From the NCBI GenBank assembly GCA_036489755.1, contig DASXFD010000013.1, forward strand, positions 16,798 through 80,797: a stretch of 64,000 nucleotides of DNA. The letters are read 5' to 3'. The notes under the pieces were generated by a model, which made no database searches, had not been told where the DNA came from, and saw only the letters and a program-made list of their open reading frames with translations. Below, piece after piece: positions 54,295 to 64,000 of the stretch (position 1 is the first letter of the stretch; each line of letters opens with the position of its first letter). This DNA comes from JABFXX01 sp036489755 (GTDB taxonomy: Bacteria; Myxococcota_A; Polyangia; Haliangiales; Haliangiaceae). A program made the position numbers and the translations under genes.

Positions 54295-55890
54295 TCAGTG
54301 GCGGAAGTGGCGCATCCCCGTGAACAGCATCGCGAGCTTGTGCTCGTCGGCCGCGGCGATGACCTCTTCGTCCTTGACCGAGCCGCCGGGCTGCACGACG
54401 GACGTCGCGCCGGCCGCCGCGAGCACGTCGACGCCGTCGCGGAACGGGAAGAACGCGTCCGACGCGACCGCCGCACCGCGCAGCTTGTCGCCGGCCTTGC
54501 GCTCGCAGATCCGCACCGAATCGACGCGGCTCATCTGGCCGGCACCGATCGCGACCGTGACGCCGTCCTTCGCGAACACGATCGCGTTCGACTTGACGTG
54601 CTTGCCGACGCGCCACGCGAACGCGAGGTCCGCGCGCTCGGTTGCGGTCGGCGCGCGCTCGGTCGCGACCTTCGCCGACGCGAGGTCGACCATCCCGTGA
54701 TCGACCGTCTGGACGAGCGCGCCGCCCGCGATCGTGCGCACCGACCACGCCTCGTGACCCGTCGGCGCGGCCCACTCGCCCTTCGCGGCGACCAGGCGCA
54801 GATTCTTCTTCGCCGCGAGCACGTCGCGCGCCGCGGCCGAGTAACCGGGCGCGATCACGCACTCGAGGAACGTCTCGACGAGCGCCTTCGCGAGCGCCTC
54901 GTCGACCTCGCGGTTGACCGCGACGATGCCGCCGAACGCGCTGGTCGCGTCGGCCTGCCGCGCGCGCCGATACGCCGCCGCGACGTCGTTGTCGATCGCG
55001 ACGCCACACGGGTTGTTGTGCTTGACGACGATCGCGGCGGGCTCGCTGAATTCGAGGCACAGGCCGAGCGCAGCATCGAGATCGAGGATGTTGTTGTACG
55101 AGAGCTGCTTGCCGCCGAGCACTTCGGCGGATGCGACGGTCGGGCGCGTGCTCGTGGTGGCAAGCGGGCTCGACGCATCGGCGTAGAACGCCGCCTTCTG
55201 GTGCGGGTTCTCGCCGTAGCGCAGCTCGTAGAGCCGGCGCCACTGCATGCCGAGCACGTCGGGCAGCGCGCTGCGCGCCGGTGCCGAGTCGCGCGCGGAC
55301 GCGACGCCGTCGTCGACCGACGTCAGGTACGCCGCGATCGCCGTGTCGTACGCGGCGGTGTGCGCGAACGCTTTGCGCGCGAGCTGGAGCCGGCGCTCGG
55401 CCGAAACCCCGCGGCCGCCGCGCAGCTCCGCGATCACGCCGGCGTAGTCGTCCGGATCGACGATCACGGCGACGCGCTCGTGGTTCTTTGCCGCGGACCG
55501 CAGCATCGACGGCCCGCCGATGTCGATGTTCTCGATCGCCTCGTCGAACGTCGTGCCCGCTTTCGCGATCGTCGCGGCAAACGGATACAGGTTCACCACC
55601 ACGAGCTCGATCGGCTCGATCGCGTGCTTGGCCATCTCGGCCTGATGCGCGGGAATCGCCCGACCGAGCAGGCCGCCGTGCACCTTCGGGTGCAACGTCT
55701 TGACGCGGCCCTCGAGGATCTCGGGCGCGCCCGTGTACTCCGAGACCTGGCGGACCGGCACGCCGGCCGCGCCGAGCGCACCCGCGGTGCCACCCGTCGA
55801 CAGGATCTCGAAGCCGAGCGCTGCGAGCTCGCGCCCGAGCTCGACGACGCCTCGCTTATCCGAAACTGAAATCAGTGCGCGGCGAACCAT
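54295..55890 (-). CDS. purH: Bifunctional AICAR transformylase/IMP cyclohydrolase
   Basis: 531 residues from the ATG at 55888-55890, normal for PurH. It catalyses the last two steps of IMP synthesis. N-terminal MGS-like cyclohydrolase: ALISVSDKRGVVELGRELAA and LSTGGTAGALGAAG. C-terminal transformylase: LRYGENPHQKAAFYAD and the catalytic Lys-His pair in VVKHNNPCGVAID, then QVDH-like QTVDHGMVD. Between the sigma-4-like gene and three small genes. Confidence 0.97.
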   Translation of the reverse strand: MVRRALISVSDKRGVVELGRELAALGFEILSTGGTAGALGAAGVPVRQVSEYTGAPEILEGRVKTLHPKVHGGLLGRAIPAHQAEMAKHAIEPIELVVVNLYPFAATIAKAGTTFDEAIENIDIGGPSMLRSAAKNHERVAVIVDPDDYAGVIAELRGGRGVSAERRLQLARKAFAHTAAYDTAIAAYLTSVDDGVASARDSAPARSALPDVLGMQWRRLYELRYGENPHQKAAFYADASSPLATTSTRPTVASAEVLGGKQLSYNNILDLDAALGLCLEFSEPAAIVVKHNNPCGVAIDNDVAAAYRRARQADATSAFGGIVAVNREVDEALAKALVETFLECVIAPGYSAAARDVLAAKKNLRLVAAKGEWAAPTGHEAWSVRTIAGGALVQTVDHGMVDLASAKVATERAPTATERADLAFAWRVGKHVKSNAIVFAKDGVTVAIGAGQMSRVDSVRICERKAGDKLRGAAVASDAFFPFRDGVDVLAAAGATSVVQPGGSVKDEEVIAAADEHKLAMLFTGMRHFRH

Positions 55891-55917
55891 GCCGCGCGTT
55901 TACCACACCCGTACGAC

Positions 55918-56496
55918 TTAGTTCGATTCGTTAGCTTTTAGGGCGGCCTGCGCGAGCAGCTCCGCACCGAGCTCGTCCGGCGACGGTGAGCCCATCTTCA
56001 GCTTGAGCAAACCGCGCACTTCGACCTGGCGAATGCGCTCCCGCGTCAGGTTCATGATCTCGCCGACCTCTTCGAGCGTGATGCCGCCGCGCTCGGCGAC
56101 GTCGAGCGCGCACGTGTGCTTGAGGTCCCACGGCTCGAGATCCGGAAAGTTGATCTTGATCGAGCCGGTCTCGGGATTGATGTCGAGATAGAGGTGGTGC
56201 TTGCACGCGACCCACGGGCACGGCCGCGCTTCGCCGCGACACTCCTCGCGCGACGTCGGTCGCGGGATGTCGACGGGCGGGTACATCAGCGCGCCCTGAC
56301 GCAGCTCTTCGCGCGTCAGGCGCTTCATCGCGATCGTCTTGCTCCGCGGCCGCGTGCGGCGCCGCCGCCGGCGGATCTTGCGGCTGACCTCGGGCACCTC
56401 GCCCTTGGCGTCGCCTTCGCCTTCGCTGGCCTCGCCATCGCTGGCTGCGGTCTCCAGCTCAACTTCTTCATCATCGCGGTCGTCGTCGTCGGTCAT
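55918..56496 (-). CDS. Sigma-70 region 4-like DNA-binding protein with acidic N-terminus
   Basis: 192 residues from the ATG at 56494-56496 (MTDDDDRDDEEVELETAASD). An acidic tail (1-40) is followed by an Arg-rich segment (RKIRRRRRRTRPRSK), then a Cys/His segment (EECRGEARPCPWVACKHHLY) that could bind zinc, and a helix-turn-helix that matches sigma region 4.2: GITLEEVGEIMNLTRERIRQ. There is no region 2 for -10 binding, so it is not a full sigma factor. It may be an accessory that contacts RNA polymerase or DNA. Confidence 0.7.
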   Translation of the reverse strand: MTDDDDRDDEEVELETAASDGEASEGEGDAKGEVPEVSRKIRRRRRRTRPRSKTIAMKRLTREELRQGALMYPPVDIPRPTSREECRGEARPCPWVACKHHLYLDINPETGSIKINFPDLEPWDLKHTCALDVAERGGITLEEVGEIMNLTRERIRQVEVRGLLKLKMGSPSPDELGAELLAQAALKANESN

Positions 56497-56521
56497 GGTT
56501 CGTCCCCTGGGTGTGGTCGGG

Positions 56522-57253
56522 TTAGAGAAGGTCCTCGGCGCCTCCCGCGGCGCCGGCGAGTCGGAGCGTGTCGGTGCGCGGCGCGGCAACGCGTCGCGCG
56601 AGATCTTCGAGGCGACCGACGAGGCGGTCGCCGTCCTTGCGAGCCTCGGCGAGCTCCTTGTGGAGCGGGTTGCGCAGCGCGGCCTCGAGCTTTTGCGAGT
56701 CCGCTTCGAGCCGCTGCCACAGCTCGCTCAGGTGCTCGGCGACGCCCTCGACGAGATCCGTGTAGAGCAGGAACTGCCCCTGGATCTCTTCGATGGTGTA
56801 GCCGTCGACCATCAGCTGCTTGACGGCGTTGATCCGCCGGATCGTTTTCGGCGGGTACACACCGAGCGAGCCCTTGTGCTTGCCCTTGCGGCCGACGCGC
56901 TTGCTGCGCGGCAGGAGGCCCTGCTGCACATACTTGCGGAAGCTCGCCTCGGAGAACTTGATGCCGCGGCTCGTGAACGCGTCGACGACCTGCACGGCCG
57001 TGATGCCCTCCGCATGCGCGGTCTCGATCGCGCGAAGCTCGTCTTCGCCAAGGAGCGTGGTGCGAGCGGTGCGCGACGCGCCCTGACCCGCGGTCGGCGC
57101 GTCGTCATCGGCGCGTGCCGCGGCGTCGGTTGCGAGGCCAGCGCGACGACCGCGAAACGGAACGACCGTTCCGGTTCGTGACTCGCCGTGCTCCCAGTTT
57201 CGATGTCGCGTGAACAAACGATTCCCCCTCGCTGACACGCGTGGCGATGACAT
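56522..57253 (-). CDS. MerR-type helix-turn-helix protein
   Basis: 243 residues from an ATG at 57251-57253; a TTG about twelve codons further on is an alternative, so the start is unsure. The N-terminal 60 residues are basic and disordered. A winged helix follows: GIKFSEASFRKYVQQGLLPR, then GSLGVYPPKTIRRINAVKQL, which is the MerR pattern. A C-terminal coiled coil (ELWQRLEADSQKLEAALRNP) probably dimerises. No metal-binding Cys. It lies 25 bases before the sigma-4-like gene on the same strand. Confidence 0.7.
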   Translation of the reverse strand: MSSPRVSARGNRLFTRHRNWEHGESRTGTVVPFRGRRAGLATDAAARADDDAPTAGQGASRTARTTLLGEDELRAIETAHAEGITAVQVVDAFTSRGIKFSEASFRKYVQQGLLPRSKRVGRKGKHKGSLGVYPPKTIRRINAVKQLMVDGYTIEEIQGQFLLYTDLVEGVAEHLSELWQRLEADSQKLEAALRNPLHKELAEARKDGDRLVGRLEDLARRVAAPRTDTLRLAGAAGGAEDLL

Positions 57254-57466
57254 CGACGACGGCAGCGCCCCTCGCGCTGCGCGTCATCTCCGAGATGCCA
57301 AACACCAGTGTCCGACGATGTATCGCGACGATATTCGCATGAATGGAATCGGTCAACGATATCGATTGCGAAAGAGTCCACTTTTTGACTGTGATTCCGT
57401 TCAGGTTCACGGGAGTGCCTGCACCTCGCGACGCGAGTCGCGAACGCGCTAGCGTCGTTGCGGCGG

Positions 57467-58183
57467 ATGCGAAAGCTCGTCGGTGGAATCGTGGCAATGG
57501 CGATCGCGAGCGCGGTCGCGAGCGCGGAGCTCGAGAACCACGTCTACACATCGCGCAGCGACAACGTCCGCATCGTCGTGCCGCGTGGCTGGCGCGAATC
57601 GGACGCGCCGAGCTATCCGGACGTGCTGCTGTGGATGATGCGCGGCGACGCCAAGATCATCCTGACGTCGGAGCCGCTGACGCACACGCTGTACTGCACG
57701 TGGCCGGTGCAATGCCGTGCGAACCGCGATCTCCCACTGACCGCTCGCTACGCGTGCTCGCTACGCGACAAGCTCGCGCGCGATCACCACATGCACGTCG
57801 GCCTCGTCGAGGCCGGGCCGAAAGAGAACACCGATTCGGGTGTGCCGTCGGTGTGGTTCGAGGTCGACGACGGCAAGCACTTCCTCAGGCAAGCAGTCGC
57901 GGTCGCCGACTCCGACGATCGCGCGTTCTCGCTCGTGCTCGAGACGAGCTCGAACGCTCAGCGCGCCGCATCGGTGCGCTCGTTCGAGCAGGCGCTGCGC
58001 ACGCTGCGGCCGCTGAGCAGCGACGAGCTCGCGGCCACGCCGCTGCCCGTGCCTGCCACGGTCGGCTCCGATGTCGTCCCGAGCGACGCCGGCATCGTCG
58101 ACGCGGCGACCGGCTCGGCCGGGTCGGCGGCGCAGCTACCGCTGGTCAGTCCGAAGCCCGATCCGACCGGTCCGTGCAGCTAG
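57467..58183 (+). CDS. Exported protein of unknown function
   Basis: 238 residues from the ATG at 57467 (MRKLVGGIVAMAIASAVASA signal peptide). Mature part: NHVYTSRSDNVRIVVPRGWR and a Cys pair (YCTWPVQC, YACSLRD) in a mostly beta protein. This recalls the exported proteins related to the PsbP/DUF1795 group. C-terminal 40 residues are Pro/Ala/Thr-rich. No clear family. The upstream 213 bases (57254-57466) hold no gene but are more A+T-rich near 57340-57420. Its 3' end overlaps mepA by 48 bases on the other strand. Confidence 0.65.
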   Translation: MRKLVGGIVAMAIASAVASAELENHVYTSRSDNVRIVVPRGWRESDAPSYPDVLLWMMRGDAKIILTSEPLTHTLYCTWPVQCRANRDLPLTARYACSLRDKLARDHHMHVGLVEAGPKENTDSGVPSVWFEVDDGKHFLRQAVAVADSDDRAFSLVLETSSNAQRAASVRSFEQALRTLRPLSSDELAATPLPVPATVGSDVVPSDAGIVDAATGSAGSAAQLPLVSPKPDPTGPCS

Positions 58184-58966
58184 CCCGACCGCTTGGCCGG
58201 CGAGCTCGAGCACTTCGGATGTCTCGGCTTCGCGCTGCACGAGCAGCTCCATCGGCCCGAGGTCGACGCAGCCGTACGCGCGATCGGCGCGCGAGCAGTA
58301 GATGCGGACGTGCAGGTGATCGTCGTGGCGCGCGCTGTCGCCGGGCTGCTTGAGCGCGCGGCGCGCGCGCAGGATCACGGCCATCGGCTCGCCGATCTGC
58401 TTCGCGTGATCGATGAGCAGCTGCGCGATCGGCTCGTACATGAAGATCCACTGCACCGGCGCTTCGGGCGCCGCGACGAGCTCTTTGACGAGCAGCCACG
58501 TGCGTGGCACGTCGATGCGAATGCCGCTGCCGTCGCGCGCGATGCCGCGGCGGTCGAACACGTGCATCGCGTCGGGCTCGAACGGGTTGCCGTCCTTGTC
58601 GCGCATGTAATAGAGCAAGTCGGCGTCGCGGCCGGTTTGATGCGAGCGATGGAACTCCGAGCTGCCGTTCGCGCCGCCGCCGCGCGAGCTGATGTCGCCG
58701 ACGACCAGCTTGACGTCCTTGACCTGCGTCTCCATCCGGCGCGAAACGCCTTCGATCAGCGCGATCATCTCGTCGGTGCCGTAGCGGTTGTTGCGCGCGA
58801 TCCATACCTGGCGCGTCATGAAGCCGTCGCCCTCGTCGGGCAGCTTCGCGCCTTTGACGAGGTAGCCGCCGCTGACTTTGCCGACCGAGATGCTGGTGCC
58901 GTCGGAGATGCCGAGCTCGGCACATCCGGACACCAGCAACAGCGCAGCGAACAACAGCCGGCGCAT
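58136..58966 (-). CDS. mepA: Penicillin-insensitive murein endopeptidase (M74 family), lipoprotein form
   Basis: 276 residues from the ATG at 58964-58966; a TTG at 58975 is the other option. MRRLLFAALLLVSGC has a lipobox VSGC, so it is probably membrane-tethered, unlike E. coli MepA. The M74 metal site is present: SSEFHRSHQTGRDADLLYY (HxxGxxxD) and HDDHLHVRI (HxH). It cuts D-Ala-mDAP cross-links in peptidoglycan. Its 3' end overlaps the convergent gene by 48 bases. Confidence 0.88.
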   Translation of the reverse strand: MRRLLFAALLLVSGCAELGISDGTSISVGKVSGGYLVKGAKLPDEGDGFMTRQVWIARNNRYGTDEMIALIEGVSRRMETQVKDVKLVVGDISSRGGGANGSSEFHRSHQTGRDADLLYYMRDKDGNPFEPDAMHVFDRRGIARDGSGIRIDVPRTWLLVKELVAAPEAPVQWIFMYEPIAQLLIDHAKQIGEPMAVILRARRALKQPGDSARHDDHLHVRIYCSRADRAYGCVDLGPMELLVQREAETSEVLELAGQAVGLAARTGRIGLRTDQR

Positions 58967-58991
58967 TGCAGCCAATTATGACATGCAGCCG

Positions 58992-59031
58992 AAAAAAGCC
59001 GCAGCCCAGGTTTTCGTACCCGGGCTGCGGC
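58992..59031 (-). terminator. Rho-independent terminator of dnaK
   Basis: On the minus strand, a ten-base stem (GCCGCAGCCC, 59022-59031, pairing with 58998-59007) has a 14-base loop and is followed by six T residues (58992-58997). It lies 19 bases after the dnaK stop. The stem also works on the plus strand but lacks T there. Confidence 0.88.
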
Positions 59032-59049
59032 CGTTCAACGAGATCTTAA

Positions 59050-60957
<1,908 letters not shown>

Positions 60958-60996
60958 GTGTGTTGTTCCTCGACTACTGAGATTTGTTTGCTGGCC

Positions 60997-61025
60997 AACC
61001 TAAGGACGAGGCAACCACGCGTCAA
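60997..61025 (-). promoter_or_regulatory. Sigma-70-like promoter of dnaK
   Basis: On the minus strand, TTGACG (61020-61025), 17 bases, TAGGTT (60997-61002). The transcript start would be about 30-40 bases before the ATG, with GAGG (60968-60971 on the plus strand as CCTC) as Shine-Dalgarno. No CIRCE inverted repeat is seen. Confidence 0.6.
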
Positions 61026-61035
61026 GGTTCGCCTC

Positions 61036-61905
61036 CTAAGATCGGCGCCTGAACCATCGGACCAGCCAACTCGGGCGGGTCGGCGGCGCCATCGCGGCCA
61101 GAACGGCGGACAACTTCGCGGGACCAAACCAGACGCCGTGCGGCGGACACTGCGCGACGTCCGAGCCCGCGAGCACACGGCCGCCCATCGCGGTTCCGCA
61201 GACCGGACACGAAACCTCGGTCGGCTCGAGCTCGGCTGCGGAAAGCTCGTACGGGGCGAGCGTCATCTCGGAGATCATCGCTTCGATGGCCGGCGTCTCG
61301 ACGAACGCGCCGCCGCACCGCTCGCAGCTCCAGTGATCGCCGTGCTGCGCGAGCGGATCGTGGCAACTCGGGCACGGCAACATGCGGCCGGCGAACGGGC
61401 TCGCGTACGGCGCGACCGCACGATGCTTGTACGTGCGCTGGCTGATCCGTAGGCCGCGCTCGCCGACCGGGCGCACGCCGCCTCGGCCGACGCTGAGCTT
61501 CGCGTTGATCCGCGCGAACACGCCGGCGAGCAGACCTTGCGCGAACCACAAACCGTGGGCCGGACAGCCCGGAAACGTCGTGTCGCGATCGATCGCCTCG
61601 GCGCGCACGAGGTTCGTGCCGAGCAAGCTGAAGTATCGGCCGCGGAACGCCTTCGGATGATCGCGCACCGCGAGCCGGTAGCGGTCCATCGGCCGCGTGC
61701 ACGACGGGCACGCCGCACCCGGTTCGCCGCCGGCCGCGATCACCTCGAGCTCGCCGCCACCCATCTCGGCGACCGCGCGCCGCAGATCGTCGGCGCCGAT
61801 GAAGATGCCGGTGCAATCGTCGCAGATGAACCGCGAGCCGTACGCGCGGAGCGGAACTCCGCAATCGGGGCACGCGGTGCTGCCGGCGATGCGATACGCG
61901 GTCAT
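61036..61905 (-). CDS. Zinc-ribbon (TFIIB-type) protein, two ribbon pairs
   Basis: 289 residues from the ATG at 61903-61905. Zinc-ribbon pairs of the zf-TFIIB family are seen: CPDCGVPLRAYGSRFICDDC, CPSCTRPM, CPSCHDPLAQHGDHWSCERC and CPVCGTAMGG. Each is followed by the family's G-I-F/V and W-F motif (AHGLWFAQGLL; PHGVWFGPAKLS). It is cytoplasmic with no membrane segment. Function is unknown. It follows the 149-residue paralogue by two bases and lies downstream of lon. Confidence 0.8.
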   Translation of the reverse strand: MTAYRIAGSTACPDCGVPLRAYGSRFICDDCTGIFIGADDLRRAVAEMGGGELEVIAAGGEPGAACPSCTRPMDRYRLAVRDHPKAFRGRYFSLLGTNLVRAEAIDRDTTFPGCPAHGLWFAQGLLAGVFARINAKLSVGRGGVRPVGERGLRISQRTYKHRAVAPYASPFAGRMLPCPSCHDPLAQHGDHWSCERCGGAFVETPAIEAMISEMTLAPYELSAAELEPTEVSCPVCGTAMGGRVLAGSDVAQCPPHGVWFGPAKLSAVLAAMAPPTRPSWLVRWFRRRS

Positions 61906-61907
61906 AG

Positions 61908-62357
61908 CTAGGGCGGCGCGTTGAACTTGCCGTACGAGCCGAGCGGGCCGTCACCGGGCAGCGTGCTCGACGGCCCACTGGCTCCGCCGTGCGAGCCGAA
62001 CTCGCGCTCGACCGCGAAGAACACCTCGGCGAGCTCGTCGGTGTCGAACCACACGCCGTGCGCGGCGCACCGATCGAGCTCGACCTTCGGCGCGACGACC
62101 TTGTCGGCCATCGTCAGCTCGACGCGGCAGCGCACCATCTCGGCCGCACACGTCGGGCAGCGCCGGTGGCCGGGCTTGTCGTGGCTGAACGCGAGCGCCG
62201 GCTCGAGCTTGGTCAGCTCGTCGACGGCACGCGCGAGATCGGCGACGCCGAGAAAGATCCCCTCGCAGCGATCGCAGCACAGCCGGCCGTTGAACGGGCG
62301 CAGCTCGACGCCGCACTCCGGGCACGTGTTCTGGCGCTGGCGAAATGGCTCGGTCAT
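61908..62357 (-). CDS. Zinc-ribbon (TFIIB-type) protein, single copy
   Basis: 149 residues from the ATG at 62355-62357. It has CPECGVELRPFNGRLCCDRC and CPTCAAEMVRC, then RCAAHGVWFDTDELAEVFF, the zf-TFIIB signature. It is paralogous to the next gene and about half its length. It is 32 bases downstream of the lon stop, on the same strand, so lon and the two ribbons probably form one operon. Confidence 0.8.
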   Translation of the reverse strand: MTEPFRQRQNTCPECGVELRPFNGRLCCDRCEGIFLGVADLARAVDELTKLEPALAFSHDKPGHRRCPTCAAEMVRCRVELTMADKVVAPKVELDRCAAHGVWFDTDELAEVFFAVEREFGSHGGASGPSSTLPGDGPLGSYGKFNAPP

Positions 62358-62389
62358 GGCGAAACAACGCTCGCAGTCCGAGCCGTATT

Positions 62390-64000
<1,611 letters not shown>

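Noticed and set aside
57740..57775. A third copy of the hairpin repeat found near the acyl-CoA dehydrogenase
   Set aside because: Only GCTCGCTACGCG-type pieces match; the stem-loop is missing and the bases lie within a coding region.
60958..61035. CIRCE element before dnaK
   Set aside because: No TTAGCACTC/GAGTGCTAA inverted repeat is present; a normal sigma-70-like promoter is seen instead.

Overview
The window reads as a chromosomal segment of a very GC-rich bacterium. The codon third positions are almost all G or C, there are many GTG and some TTG starts, and neighbouring genes often overlap by 4 to 48 bases. Many short lipoproteins with Ala/Gly-rich linkers, a PP2C phosphatase, a hybrid CheA, an ECF sigma factor with an NrsF-type partner and Sel1 and PQQ-repeat lipoproteins point to a myxobacterium-like member of the Myxococcota. 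This placement is inferred from gene content and style, not from a marker-gene comparison. I saw no tRNA, rRNA, CRISPR array, insertion sequence or phage gene, and no gene-free stretch longer than 300 bases.

Layout. 1-5.1 kb: a partial transporter with HEAT-type repeats, a secreted transglutaminase-like protein, a small exported protein and a TonB-like protein. 5.1-15.2 kb: a CPBP membrane protease followed by three tandem Clp/Hsp100-like AAA+ ATPases. Two of these end in a domain that resembles the PCRF region of peptide-chain release factors. This is the most unusual part of the window. 15.3-22.3 kb: a Crp/Fnr regulator, PdxA, a DUF3108 lipoprotein, a response regulator with a degenerate receiver beside a PP2C-cNMP fusion, and ClpX. 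22.3-26.8 kb: a copper monooxygenase-like lipoprotein, then CheW and a CheA-receiver hybrid, and a START-like exported protein.

26.8-36 kb: a minus-strand block with two lipoproteins, RNase R, a PQQ-propeller lipoprotein and a small unknown protein, then a double DsbA-like protein with a YhhN membrane protein, two small exported proteins and a 53-residue very basic protein. 36-42 kb: an ECF sigma/NrsF pair with a candidate autoregulated promoter, an N-formylglutamate amidohydrolase-like enzyme, a MORN plus HEAT-like protein, and a MarR regulator. 42-44.5 kb: an acyl-CoA dehydrogenase flanked by two copies of a hairpin repeat, and a GNAT acetyltransferase. 44.5-49.5 kb: a TetR regulator divergent from an EmrA-EmrB-TolC-type efflux operon, with nested inverted repeats over the promoter.

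49.6-57.3 kb: purD with a DUF1015 gene, two small membrane or PH-like proteins, and a minus-strand block with a MerR-like protein, a sigma-region-4-like protein, purH and three small proteins. 57.4-64 kb: an exported protein, a murein endopeptidase of the MepA type, dnaK with a clear promoter and terminator, two zinc-ribbon proteins and the 3' part of lon. Protein quality control is heavily represented: ClpX, DnaK, Lon, a CPBP protease and the three unusual Clp-like ATPases.
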